Of a DNA stretch of 64,000 nucleotides, positions 1 to 12,299 are shown piece by piece. Under the pieces are notes generated by a model that was not told the origin of the DNA, ran no database searches, and saw only the letters and a list, made by a program, of their open reading frames with translations. The position numbers and the translations under genes were made by a program. Each line of letters begins with the position of its first letter. Position 1 is the stretch's first letter. Source of the stretch: Istiophorus platypterus (Eukaryota > Chordata > Actinopteri > Istiophoriformes > Istiophoridae); assembly GCA_016859345.1 (NCBI GenBank), contig CM029126.1, positions 12,937,527 through 13,001,526 on the forward strand. Direction: 5' to 3'.

Positions 1-3000
1 CCCCATGTAATCATTACCAGTGCAAAGCAGGAGCACTGCATGACCCACTTCTTGCAACAACTGGGTGAGCTCTCGGACAGGATTATCTTTGCATAGAGAA
101 GGGGAAACAGAGAGTTTTGTTTTGACATAGTGTGAGACAAGTAGTTTCTGGGTCAAGGCAATGAAATGAGAGTGAGGACACTGCAGCCAACTACTACGGT
201 TGTGAGAAAAGTGATTGTTTTGCTCTTATACACTTCTTTCAAAATCTTATTTTCTGAACATACTATAGCAACACAATTTCAATATGTGAAACTACAACTT
301 TGACAGTAACTTTTTTTTCATTATAAACTATTTTTCCTTTTTCAATCTTCTCTCTGTTATATCCAAGGTTTAAACCCTGACTACAAACCAGAGGTGGTTA
401 CTTATCCATATGTTGACTTTGGTAAACAAATATTCACCCATAATATTGTTATATTCTTATTAATTTCAGGTGAGATTTTTGAATGAAATGTTCATGATTT
501 TCCACAATTTTGAATGTTGCAGGCCTGGAGGTCGGTAAGCAGAGGCTGCTCTCTGCCTATATTCCTTTCCTTCCTACCTCCATTTCAGAGAGAGACAGAA
601 TGTCCTACCTCTCCTCCTGTATCTCCTTTGACTCGCCCCTGATGGTGAACCAGCTCTTTACATATCATCCTCACCATCATTCCCTTGTACTGCAGGAGCT
701 GATCACAAACTATCAATCTTTGTCTCTTCCTTTTTTTGTTCAATTCATTGGTGTGTGTGCGTGTGTGTGTACGTGTGTGTGCGCGCGCCTGTGTGTGTCC
801 GTTGTGTAGCTGAGGACAGTGGGCGCTCTGTTAAAATGTCTCGACAGGAGGAGAGTGGGAGTGGAGCTGGAAGATAGTAGTGTTGGAGTTCCTATTTTAC
901 AGTTCACCCCCTACATGCTGTAAAAAGCACACAAACACACACACACACATACAGCACTTTGATGACACATTTTTCATAATGAGGTCACTGAAAGAATTTT
1001 TTTTAACAGGTTTTTTTTCTGTTTTTTATTTTGCTAGACCAGTCTTAGTCTTTCAATCATGCAGCAGTGAATCATTTACTTGTAGCAATAGTTTCTTTTC
1101 ATCATAAATCCACATTTACTTTATTTAAATTTTCCTTATTGACGTTGTTTCTCTACTTCTCTGTTTTATATAAGAGCAAATCAAAACGATCTTATGTGAT
1201 GCAAACGTTTTCATAAATGAAAAATGTTGTTTGGAAAGCTAAAAAGTACATTGTGCTTCACTCTAATATAGGAAAGGTTTGGTGTATATTGACCGAGACA
1301 CATACAGGTAATGCACAGTTTGGAAATCTTTTCAAGGTTTTACCACAACTATATAAGTGACCTTTGTTAAATCCTTGCTCCTTAAAGCTGACATTAAACC
1401 TCTAAACTACTAAAAACAGCTAAAACCTTCCATGAGGCTGCCGGTAATACACTGAAGCCGCCTACCTGTAGATGTTTTATATCTTTCATTTTACATCTAT
1501 TGTCCTTATTTTACATATTTAATAACTTTTTATTTGAAATATTTCTTTTCAAATTTTCTTAGTGATGCAGACTATGTCTTGCATTAAGTTATTTGAAATA
1601 CCTTGTTTCCATAAGGTTTATCAAATGATGAGGCAGGTAAACACATGAACGAAGAGAAATGGATGAGTGCAGACATCACCATGTGTTTTGTATTGTCCCA
1701 GTGTACTGCAGATCTTCAAGTCAGAACTTCACCCATCAGTGTACAAGCTGCAGTCAGGCAAAAAAGAAGGACTCAGTCTTTATGGTGTGAAGCTCAGACA
1801 GCTGCATTTCAGGATTGTCTTCTCCTACTAATGTAATGGTGTGACCACTAACTACTTGTTCTATTGTTTACTGCAGGTATACTAAACCGATGCAAGTGTA
1901 AGTTTGGTTCCAGATTGCTACGGTGAGAAACACCTCAAACACACATACAAAGTATTTATGGGGGCTTTACACCATCAAAAGTAAATGTAAGGTTGTTATT
2001 TCTTTGCACAGGTTTTCACATCATATAAAAAACTAAACTGATATCTTTTCAACCAGGCTGTATAACAGTTTTGCCGTACTTATGCAGTTGGTATGGCAGA
2101 CTGCTGTCAGATAAAGTATCTGAGCAGTACTACTACTACTACTTATGTTATGACTACTACTAATAGGGAGAGCATGTTTATAGGTAATTTAATATACTGA
2201 GGAAATTCAAAGTGCTCTACATCATGCAAAAAACACAGTAACACTAAATATAACTGAGAGGAACTATTTGGCAAAAATGATCATGCACAATGAATAACTA
2301 CTTCATAAAAGTCGATCTATTTTTAGGAGCATTACAATCAAACCGTGTCAAAGCAAGAAAAATGAAATAAAGTTTTTGACATATACATACAAGCAAATTG
2401 CAGCATTAATATTTTGTGATTCAGCCAGAGGGTTTGTGCTCGGTTACATACCGATGCTTTCATCTATGGCAATGTGTAAATTCCAACATAATGTTTTAAG
2501 TACTGGAACCGTATTATGGTCATTTTAATGCCATGTTACAATTATTTTGGGAATATACATTCAACTTTTATTTTTGCGCTCATACAATATAGTCTGGTTA
2601 TTGTCAGAGTAAAGTTTGCAAGTTTTCAGCATTTGCTCGGTTGCGGTACCATAAGTGTAAGTGATGAACTCTCTTCGATCAGCCAGTGGTTTCTGCGTCC
2701 GACACAGGACCTGGCCGTGTTACACAGGAGACAGGAAGTGATACATTTCTTCACATCACCTCAGAACTCAGACGTCCTGAGCACCCTGCAGTCCTCACTA
2801 CGTAACATCAGAAACATACCAGTAACAACTCTGAACAATGACCTACTTTTCTTCATATCCTTGGCCATTTACCCCTAAACTTGACATATCACCACTTGAT
2901 AAGTCACCATCATCATCTGCCTAAAGCCAGTTTACGTGTGTGTGTGCGTGTGTGTGTGTGTGTTTGGAAGACTCTTCTGCGCAGGATGTGTCTCTCTCAC

Positions 3001-4658
3001 ACTAAAGTAACCGACTGGCAGGGTCTCTACAAGGTTGGAGCTACAGTAGCGCACCTTTTCCATGTGAAAGCTTCTGTTGATTGTGTACAAACTGTTGTGT
3101 TTGCGTGTGTTTGTCAGACGGTGTACAGTGCGGTGTGTATTAGAGACACAGTGCAACATCTGCCTCGATCCATTCATCTTTTCCATGATATCAGTGAGGG
3201 GTTCTCTGATGACCTGCTCTATATCTCCTCCGTCATCAGCAGAGTTGTGAGTTCTTCCTATTATGTTGTGCCCTTAAAGATCACACTACCCCCAGTACAT
3301 GCACAAAAAATATAAAGATTCAGAGAGATCTGAGTGGTTTTGATGACTTATTTAAGTTAATGCCATATGTGCTGTTTTTATTTGTTTTTGTTATTTTTAG
3401 AACTATATCTATAGGTTTTTGTTCATTTGGACACTGGAGGTAGTACGAATCCTGGTCTAATCATAGGCATTTATACGGTCAACCTCTTTTCAGAACATCT
3501 GGAGTTTCTTACATTCTCATATATAATGGAACACGGTACTAATTTCTTCATTACATTTAATACACTGGTGTTAACAGGTGTAATGTACTTCCTGAGCATT
3601 CATTTAGCGGTTTGTACTCTTTGCTAGTTCAGTCCTAGCTCTTCTGCTGTTACTGTTTTATTCTTATCTCTTATTTGTTGTCTATAACTTCAAGGTTGAC
3701 TTGGCGTGATTACATTTTTGTTTGGTTTAAATGTTTTCACAATCGTATGCACAAGTCTTGTTCTCATCCTTTTAACATTTTGTCCTTATCTCAATTGCAG
3801 TTTAAAAATTTGAATGTTTTTTCCTAAATATATGGGTTTTGTTTTGTAAAACTTAGTTTTTATTGTTATTTGTACACAGGGCATCTATACAAAAGGAGAG
3901 TTAAACTGCTCTCATTGGACCACCCTGTATAAATAAACACTGACTGGATGAAAACTGGTAATGAGTTTGACTCCCTCTCTAATTTTGAACATGTAGGTGG
4001 ATTTTGAAACCAGCATAGCTGAGAACCGCTTCACCGTCAAACCCAATGTTGACCCTGCAATAGATGAGAGTAAGTACAGTCAAGTGTCAGGTTAATTTGT
4101 GGGCTTTTGTGACTTTTATACGGTGGTTGGAGTGAGCTCTCAATTGACCTCTTTCCCTTTGTCAGAGAAGAGGATGATGATGGGGTTGTCTGACTTCCTC
4201 ACTGATGTTGCAAAAAGAGAGCTGGAACATCTAGATGCTCGCATCCCCTCCTGTTGTGTTATCTACATCCCTCTGGTCCAATCTTTACTTCTACACAGCT
4301 ACCAGATGATATATATCTTAACAAAAATTGCATTTTTCTTTAGTCATGTGGCTTGTGCCCACATGTAATGTATTACTGACAGGATTCATACTATCAGATT
4401 TGAGGAAAACGTTTTCTGGAGCACCACATACTGTATATCAGTGCTCATATATCATTGTTTAATTCTCTTTACAGATTGGATTCCTGCTCTCCGTCCCTCG
4501 TCTGCCCAGTATGGTGGAGAAGGACGATTTTGAGATGGAGGGGCTTGATTTTATGGTATGTCTATGATGTTGTCTTATGTTTTTCAAAATTTAAAAAAAA
4601 TGCTCACGTTTTAATCCTCTACATTAACTGTGTGTGTGTGTGTGTGTGTTTGTGTGTG

Positions 4659-4690
<32 letters not shown>

Positions 4691-6645
4691 GGTTAGTTCC
4701 TGTCAGAGGACCGTCTGCACTACCGCAGCCAGAGAACCAAGGAGCTAGACGACCTCCTAGGAGACTTGCACTGTGACATTAGAGGTCTTTTACTCTCTCA
4801 CTGACAGAAAACACTCACCTGAGAGTCACTATATATTTCTCAAGATGATGGTACACTTCCTGTTTCTCAGACATGGAGACAGCAGTGATGACACAACTGC
4901 AGAAGACAATCCTTGAGAGGAGCAGCTCCCTCTATAAGGTTGCTGGGCATCGGTGGGCCCTTCCAGCTTCCAGCGTTCAGAACATGACTCCCACTCTGAT
5001 AAAATGACTGTTGGTCTGAAAGCAATGCTGTTAATGTGTGTTGGGGACTTTGTTGTGATTAAATTTAGGTTTCCCTTAGTTGGGATATGTGGTTCATTTT
5101 GACAATTAAACTGGTCTTGATCCAATTACAAGTTCTTTTCCAGTGCTGTGATCTTTGTCTCATGATTAATTTGTGGCTATTGCATGCTGTAATTGCAAAT
5201 TTCATTTTTATTTTTGAGGGCAGAATGACCATTAAAGTCAGAAGATTGAATTATTTTGTTTACAGTATATTAGCTGTAGTTAGAATTCTCTAGCTAGGCA
5301 AAATTGCAGCACTGCATTTAAACCAATCTAAAAGACACACAGAGTTCCTTTAGGTTACAGACTTGCAGGGTTTCAAACTTACTTATCTTTGCTGAAGTGA
5401 AACTTACCTATAATCTGTTTGTTGAGATGAAACATTGACACACTCCCACCCTTACAGTGCCTACAATTAATTCTTACAGTGAAAGTTTTTTCCATTATAA
5501 AAAGATCCGGAAAAAAAACCTACAACACAATCTGCTTCTTTGGTGTTCATTCAGTCAGTATGTTCCAAAATGCTCATATTTTCACCAAAATATGACTGAA
5601 TAAATGGCCTCCAAATGATACCTCATGCATAACCTTGTCAAGATTGAGAGAAGGCATGTGTGATGATGTTTTTGAATGTGGAGCATATGCCACCTGCTTT
5701 CTCACCGATAAGAAGATCTATGTTTAGGACATTCAGTGTGTTTAATGTGTGCGTTGTGTAGGTCCTGGAGCTCAGTGCTGAGCTGGACTGTCTGATGGCT
5801 ATGAGCAGCGCATCCCAGGAGTATGGCTATATCTCACCCAAGCTAGCCAGCCACAGGAAGATAACAGTCAGTCAGGGCAGGTAGGAACTAACACATGAAA
5901 TTGAATCAAGAATCGCAGTGCAAGATTGTACATTTCTGTATTTAATCATTTTCTAGACACCCACTGTTGGAGCTTTGCTCTCCTGTGTTTGTGGCCAACC
6001 CCTTCCAGAGCACAGATTGGCAGGGCAGAGTCAAGATCATCACTGGACCCAACTCATCTGGCAAGAGCATCTACCTCAAACAGGTAGGACAGTCAGAAAA
6101 AAACAACTGTCTCTGGCAAGTAAATACAAGTTTTTCTCATCTCAATGACAGGTACAATGATAAACTGCTTTAGGTCTTGACTAACTAAGTCATACTCAAC
6201 TTTCCTCCTTGACCTTGAGGCTAAGCTGAAATCTCTCCCCCATTTGGTTACAATCACATCACAGTGCTTGATATTTGACCCTCAGATATGACTCTTGTTT
6301 TCTTTCTTGTTTGACTGAGGTAGGTGGGTCTGATTGTGTTCATGGCTCTGATTGGATCAAATGTGCCAGCGAAGGAGGCAGAGATTGGCCTGGTGGATGC
6401 AATCTTCACCCGTATGCAGAGCAGAGAGTCTGTGTCTGTGGGCCTTAGCACTTTCATGATTGACCTCAACCAGGTACCTAACACACACACGCACACTCCC
6501 ACACACACTCAAATGCACACAAGATTCCCTGTGTGTCTGTGTGTGTGTGTGGAAATAAAAGACTTTGACTTCCAACACTACTGTCTTCCACTCCCACTCT
6601 CAACCTGTCAAGACTATTTTTCTAAAGCAACTACTGCCCACAGTC

Positions 6646-6719
<74 letters not shown>

Positions 6720-8427
6720 TGCATATGCACAAACACACAAATGCAATAAATCAACAAAGTGAAGTATACTGGAATTGTTTCTGTCTCTATTCTCCAGATG
6801 GCCCAGGCCCTTAACAACAGTACTGGCAATTCATTAATTCTCATAGATGAATTTGGAAAAGGAACTAACACAGTAAGGAGAACTTGTTCCAGCACAATAT
6901 GAATTTAATACGTATGTATTAACATATCACACAGCACAAACAGTGTCATTAATTTGAGGCACCTGAAACCAATCCCAGCCCATATTATCCAATTAAGAGC
7001 TTCAGCATGAACAGACCCTTGATCATTGTATCTGTTATTGAGATGATAAAACTTGCATTTAGTTGTCAGAGACAGTTGTTTTTTCTGACTGTCCTACCTG
7101 TTTGAGGTAGATACTCTTGCCAGATGACCCTCAGTTTAGCCCAACATATGCCACCTATCAGCAAGAAAATTGAAGCATCTATTCAGAAGGCAACAATTTT
7201 CAGTGAAAAAGCTCTAAACAGCCAACCTACGCTACCTGCTCAGCACTAAACACCAGGCAGATGCAGTTAACAACCACTTGGTGAACATAGTGGAGCATTT
7301 AGAATCTAGTATTTTACTCAGAAGTTGCCGTAAACAACACGGCAAATGAACATGCACAAACTGAATTTTTGTGTATGTAACATTATAGTTATATCCACTG
7401 AGGATAAGTTTGACACAGAACACGTTATAAAACTTCAAAAGTAAACAAATATAAAAAAAAAATACAACTCCAAAAAACTGTAGCTTGTGTTGAAATTACT
7501 GCAGCTATTGCTTTCCTTGCCTATAGGTGGTGACATATACAAAATAACAGCGGGTTCAGGGATTTACATGCCACACCCTTCTATTTCCCCTTGTGGAGAA
7601 TGTGCAATGTATTAAACCCTATATGTTTCTTAAGTAAAACTACAAGCATTTCTATTATTATATGCAATGATTTATTTATATGTCACACAAATTTAATCAA
7701 AATGCCTGGCTTAGTTTACTACTAATTAGGTCACTGTGGCATGATTATTGCCTGTAAATTGCAAGTCATTTGCAAAATATATAAGTAAGTCACCAAATAG
7801 TATAGTTACCAATACTATTATTATCAGTTAACATTTGTTTTCTGACACACTGTTGCTCAGTCAAAGAGAAAGGGGGACATCAGTGTGGATCTTTCCATCC
7901 ACAGACCAACAGATAGGAATATCCTCTTAATTGGTTTATTTGTGGCAGCAACCCAATGTCAGACTATCAATGATTTGTGTAAAGAGCTTAACCTGAATCA
8001 CAAATGAAGAGTTTGGCTCATAGCAGCCTCATGCTTGTTCAGAAACACAGCCAACAATATAGCTTTCACCTTCAGGTGGATGGACTGTCCTTGCTGGCTG
8101 CGTCGATCTCTCATTGGCTAAGAAAAGCTCCAGTAGATGTTCCTCACATCCTGTTGGCTACCAACTTCCACAGTTTGCTGCAGCTGGGCCTGCTACCCTC
8201 CTCTGTCCTGCTGTCTTTCCTGGTACTGAGAGATACTTTAACTGAGCTTGCACAATAGTTTTGTGTTAAATGTTCAGTGGGGTTTTGTGATGGTAAACTA
8301 ATGTGCTGCAGAGTAATGTTGACAAATAAATCTTCCAAAAGAACATTTACCTGATGAGATTATTTTTACTTCAGTAGAAGTTTATTTTACGAGTATATAA
8401 TTTTTGTGTATATATGGTTGTACATTC

Positions 8428-8463
<36 letters not shown>

Positions 8464-8607
8464 GACTCTGGAGACAGCACTAGACGGGGATGAGTTGGTG
8501 TTTCTGTACCAACTGAAGGAAGGGGTCTGCCAGTCCAGCTATGCTGCCAACATTGCTACATTGGCAGGCCTGCCAATTAGCCTTGTGCAGAGAGGAGTGG
8601 AGGTAAA

Positions 8608-8656
<49 letters not shown>

Positions 8657-8659
8657 ATT

Positions 8660-8702
<43 letters not shown>

Positions 8703-9037
8703 GCAAGCTCACATGGAATGGCTGTTTATGGGTGTGTTTGGTCAGGTGTCTGAACTATACAGGACAGGAAGGCCGATCAAACCCATTGACAAAGCATCAT
8801 CCGATGAGCAGGCAAACAGGTTTGTTAAACTCTAACTGCACAGAAAGACAAAAAAGCCTACACTAGAGAGCAGTGTGTGTGAAGCAGACAGGTGTGTATT
8901 TATGTGTTACTGACAGGTGCAGGTCTGTGGTGGAGAAGTTTCTGAACCTCAACTTGGAGGACAAAGGTTTGGATCTGCAGCGCTTCATGAAAACGGAGCT
9001 CCTGCCCTCTTCTGGAGAGATGCTGAACCACAAATGA
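1..9037 (+). CDS. msh5: MutS homologue 5 (MSH5), 3' part, 23 exons in window
   Basis: MSH5 pairs with MSH4 as a sliding clamp that stabilises meiotic recombination intermediates and promotes crossovers; it does not repair mismatches. The first exon continues off the left edge. Exons: 1-64, 368-421, 523-644, 810-919, 1272-1307, 1702-1784, 1877-1922, 2683-2821, 2971-3033, 3118-3246, 3997-4069, 4166-4275, 4475-4555, 4697-4784, 4871-4938, 5762-5880, 5957-6083, 6324-6473, 6798-6872, 8076-8222, 8465-8602, 8746-8819, 8917-9037. All phases join, giving 738 residues; about 100 N-terminal residues are missing compared with the roughly 830-residue human protein as I recall it. Diagnostic stretches are the lever and clamp segments (LSHTKVTDWQGLYK, GLSDFLTDVAKRELEHLD), the P-loop GPNSSGKS and the Walker B segment LILIDEFGKGTNT. 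The stop codon is at 9035-9037. Identity is near certain. Confidence 0.96.
5957..6872 (+). other. msh5: msh5 ATPase core exons (Walker A, signature region, Walker B)
   Basis: Three exons encode the MutS ABC-type ATPase core. Exon 5957-6083 carries VKIITGPNSSGKSIYLKQ (Walker A). Exon 6324-6473 carries FMALIGSNVPAKEAEIG, then DAIFTRMQSRESVSVGLSTF with the conserved signature serines. Exon 6798-6872 carries LILIDEFGKGTNT (Walker B and D-loop). The key residues GKS, DE and the signature STF are all present, so the ATPase looks intact. The dimerisation helices follow in exons 8076-8222 to 8917-9037. Confidence 0.93.
6653..6722. repeat. (AC)n microsatellite in msh5 intron
   Basis: About 28 AC units, then an interrupted AC tract, lie in the intron between exons 6324-6473 and 6798-6872. 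A shorter AC-rich stretch directly follows the preceding donor (6481-6512). Confidence 0.95.
8431..8461. repeat. (TG)15 tract abutting the msh5 exon 21 acceptor
   Basis: Fifteen TG units run straight into the splice acceptor (ttag) of exon 8465-8602, with no ordinary polypyrimidine tract between. UG-rich RNA can substitute for a pyrimidine tract and can bind CELF or TDP-43-type proteins. Confidence 0.95.
8610..8698. repeat. (AC)n tract just after the msh5 exon 21 donor
   Basis: Two AC blocks (8610-8654 and 8662-8698) begin 8 bases after the exon 21 splice junction. They are the complement of the TG tract on the other side of the same exon. Confidence 0.95.
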
Positions 9038-9525
9038 GCTGTTCTGCTGCTTCTGCAAACGTCTATCTGCAGCTCTTCAATCAGTGTGTCTCTTCATTAC
9101 TCAGAACTGTCTGTCGGTTTCGGGGGTGAACAGGCTTTAAGTGATATTCTACCAGGACAGGATACATCTATCTACATACATGACAAGAAGGCTTTTACAA
9201 TAACACTTAAACATTTAATATCCTGCATGTGTTACAAAAGTTGATGTAGCTAAAGAAAATACCCAGGTCAATGTTTTATATCGAGTTCTGTTCATTTTAA
9301 ATATTTTATGGATATTTCAAAATATTAAATGTGAAACAGATTGTGTCTAAATTAGTAAATGTTATGCTATTATTAAAAGTAGTATTTGCTCATTTAAGTT
9401 TCCCATTGGACAGTGCAAAAAATCTGTAAAAGCTGGAGATTTTTCTTCATCATATGATTGAAGTCCTTTCAGCATCACTTCACAGTCTTTTTGAGATCAA
9501 TTTTTTTTAAAAATGCAGGTTTTTT
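9038..9525. other. Convergent 3' ends of msh5 and the Ly6 gene
   Basis: About 490 bases separate the two stop codons. The region is AT-rich and holds no other gene. A possible msh5 poly(A) signal (ATTAAA) lies near 9371; no canonical plus-strand AATAAA was seen. Confidence 0.5.
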
Positions 9526-9530
9526 TTATT
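9525..9530 (-). terminator. AATAAA overlapping the Ly6 stop codon
   Basis: On the minus strand the TAA stop (9526-9528) lies inside an AATAAA hexamer (9525-9530), followed by an A run. No other minus-strand AATAAA was noticed before the msh5 stop. Its use as a poly(A) signal is inferred. Confidence 0.4.
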
Positions 9531-12082
9531 GTGATCCCATTGAGGCTTCGGCCATATGCCAGGTAGTTAGGAAAGCCACAGTGAGGTATAAAAGAGTGTA
9601 GATAGGAGGTTTGTGGGCAGAGTTGCAGAACGGTGTGTCACAGCAGTGTTTGGTCATGATGAAGATGGTTCTGTTAGGGAAGAGCTCCACTGTGGTCTCC
9701 ACATCACACTCTTCTGCCTTCACACAACCCAAAATCTTAACATCCAGAACATCAGCTAGAGAGACAAGATGATTGTGTTTAGTGCCAATATCTCTAAGTA
9801 GATTAAAATAAAATGCATCAATCCTGCAGACCCTTACTACTTTCTAATGCATGGTCATTAATTCATAAACATACACTGACGAAAAATACATTCTTATCCA
9901 ACACACCTGCCCTCCCTCGGCCCGTGTAGCACCGCTCGCCGAGGCTGCAGTTTGTTTCGGTGGTGTAGCAGGCATCCCAGAAGCCCAGGTCACAACGGAA
10001 ACACTTCAGCAACTCTTGTTCTTCCATTATTCCCACTGCCCCCACGAGCAGCTCTAGCTGCTCCTTCTCCTCACCTGAGCGCAAAGAATGCCACAGAAAA
10101 AATACTATTCAATACAGGTGACTGTCTCTAATAACAAAATAAGTGACAAAAAAGGTAAATAAGGTTCAGCATATTGAAACCTGAGAGACATGGCTGATAC
10201 AAATCACATGTATTTATTTAATTTTAACCATTATTTGACCCAATAAGTTCAACTGAGGTTGGAAACCTCATCTGCGTGGCAGACCAGGCCAAGATGGCAA
10301 GATAAGAAGTTGCAGATAAAACTATACAAAATCAGGCAATAAAACAATACTAATTTACACAAGACAATATTAAAAACTATAGAATATATTGTCATTGTCA
10401 GTGTACGGTGGATGCCAGATTATTAAGACTTTGAGACATTAATATAAGAGCTTCTTGGGCACATTTATAATTCGGCAGTTGCTGAGTGTATGAAGTGTTG
10501 GAGCAATGTTAGACGACATCGAGCCAAACTGATGAGCCACATTCTGCTGAGCACTAGAGTATCTCAAAAATATTTTGTTTATTCTGCAGCTGTCTGGAAT
10601 TTGTTTTTTTGAGCGGATGACTTGTGTTATTCAGAGAGTGCTCCAAGTTTTAGGTCAGCATCGTGTTTTTTATCTACCAGACAGATACTGGAATTAATAG
10701 AAAATGTTGGCAGCAGAACACGGTGGAGGAGTAGGTTTATTCATACCACACTGCGCTGCACAGTCCCTTCAAAAGTCACACATTAACACTTGAGAAGCAA
10801 CAAGGCTAATTCCTACAAGGAGTGATTCACTGGCAGATTGTGAAATAGGTAAAACTATATCTAGCTCTTCATCAGACATGGCTCCAAATCCCTTTTAAGC
10901 TAAAGTCTTCATTTTAAGTTTGTTTTCACTAAGCCATTTATTAATCAAATAACTATAAATATAGCATGTTTGGACACAACAATATATTAGTATCCAAGTA
11001 GTTCTGGATGTCACTTCTTCCATGTCTTGAGATTTAAGTTTGTTGTTTATTGTCAGAACACATTCAGCTGCCAAGTGGCTGGATTCAGTGTTGCTATAAC
11101 CTGCTGCAGGGAAAGGGAATAATCTCTTCATCAAGGCCATAAGATGTGTTTTGGTGAGACTCACAATCCTTATCCCCTCTCATCTTGTTAGCTAGTACTA
11201 ACCCAGGTGAACAAGCAGACAAAGGAGCAGTGAAGAGGGAGTTCATTGTTAGGGAAGAACAGAATTACTCTAGTGTTTCTAACCTATCGTATTCATTGGT
11301 CTAAATCTATACTTAGTTGCCAGTTTATCGGGTACCTTGTGTGATGCAGTCTAATACAACCGCCCTGCAAGAAATCCTACTTTAATGAAGCTTAAAATGG
11401 TCTAAGCTCGAGTTGTTAATTATGGAGGATATACACTAGTATGTAGTCGCATATGTCTCTGACATCTGTTTAACCCAATTTGTATCAATGAGGATAGAAT
11501 AAACTACAGCCTCCAAAGTGACCAGAGCAGCACCTCTTCAACACTTTCAACAAAAACATTATAACCTTGAGGGGAAGGAAGCATTTATTATAGAGCTATA
11601 ACAATTATTCAATTGACAGAAAATTATTCAGCAACTAATTTGATAAGCAAAAATAATTAATGGTTAAAGCTCATCAAATGTGGAGGTTTGCTGCTTTTTC
11701 TTGTTGTACATTGAATATCTTTGGGTTTTGGTCAAACAAAACTGGACATTTAAACACAACACCTTGAAATTAATTCATATTTCAATTTCCTATCCACTGA
11801 TCAAATCCTTGTATGTACATCATTCATGAAAAAAAAAAAAAAAAAAGCAAGAGACTGTTGCTCATGAAAACCATCAACCAGGAGTTAATTAAATGTTTTT
11901 ATATCTGGTTGTATTAGTTGTTTTTGTTAGACTTTGAACAGGTTCTAGTAGCATTAAAATTTTAGAACATGTTATATTGATGGATCTACTTTACATCTAG
12001 TATAATCCTGGTACTACGTCATCTTACCTTGAGCAGGTGCAAGCATCGTAATGGCAAAAACACAGAATATTAGTATTCTCAT
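9526..12082 (-). CDS. Ly6/uPAR-domain protein, probably secreted or GPI-anchored
   Basis: Three exons on the minus strand join in frame: 12028-12082 (start ATG 12080-12082), 9907-10074 and 9526-9755, giving 150 residues. The first exon encodes a signal peptide (MRILIFCVFAITMLAPAQG). Mature cysteines follow the three-finger Ly6 pattern: LKCFRC, a middle group ending GERC, then GCVKAEEC and the closing CCDTPFCN. The tail (PPIYTLLYLTVAFLTTW) is hydrophobic and suits GPI attachment, but short polar residues follow it, so anchoring is inferred. A FPNRT sequon could be glycosylated. Ly6 genes sit near MSH5 in mammalian MHC class III (the LY6G6 group), which suggests a relative of those. I cannot assign a one-to-one orthologue or a ligand. 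Confidence 0.85.
10085..12023. other. Long first intron of the Ly6 gene
   Basis: This intronic stretch has no coding signal beyond random short ORFs. It contains a poly(A) run near 11830 and a dispersed-repeat fragment (11595-11790). Confidence 0.6.
11595..11790 (+). mobile_element. Fragment of a MITE-like dispersed repeat, copy 1
   Basis: This copy begins TAGAGCTATAACAATTA, includes TCAAATGTGGAGGTTTGCTGC and then GAATATCTTTGGGTTTTGG. The same landmarks recur in order at 44730-44968, 53402-53690 and 56400-56550. The family resembles a short non-coding teleost element that I recall ending in TAGGGCTGCAAC-type inverted termini. The name and transposase source are unknown to me. Confidence 0.6.
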
Positions 12083-12299
12083 TTTCAACACAACACTTAT
12101 TCCATTGACTGCACCATGGGGACTGCTGACGAGTCCGGAAGCGGGGCAGAAATTGGATTAGTCGGGTTGCACCTGCTATTGGTACCTCACCAGTCACAGC
12201 TGCTGAACGGCTGCAAGTGAGCAAAGAGGTGGAGTTTTTGGGGAATAGCCGTGAATTACAAGAGAGGTGGGACGTAGAGGTTGGCAACCATGAAGGATT

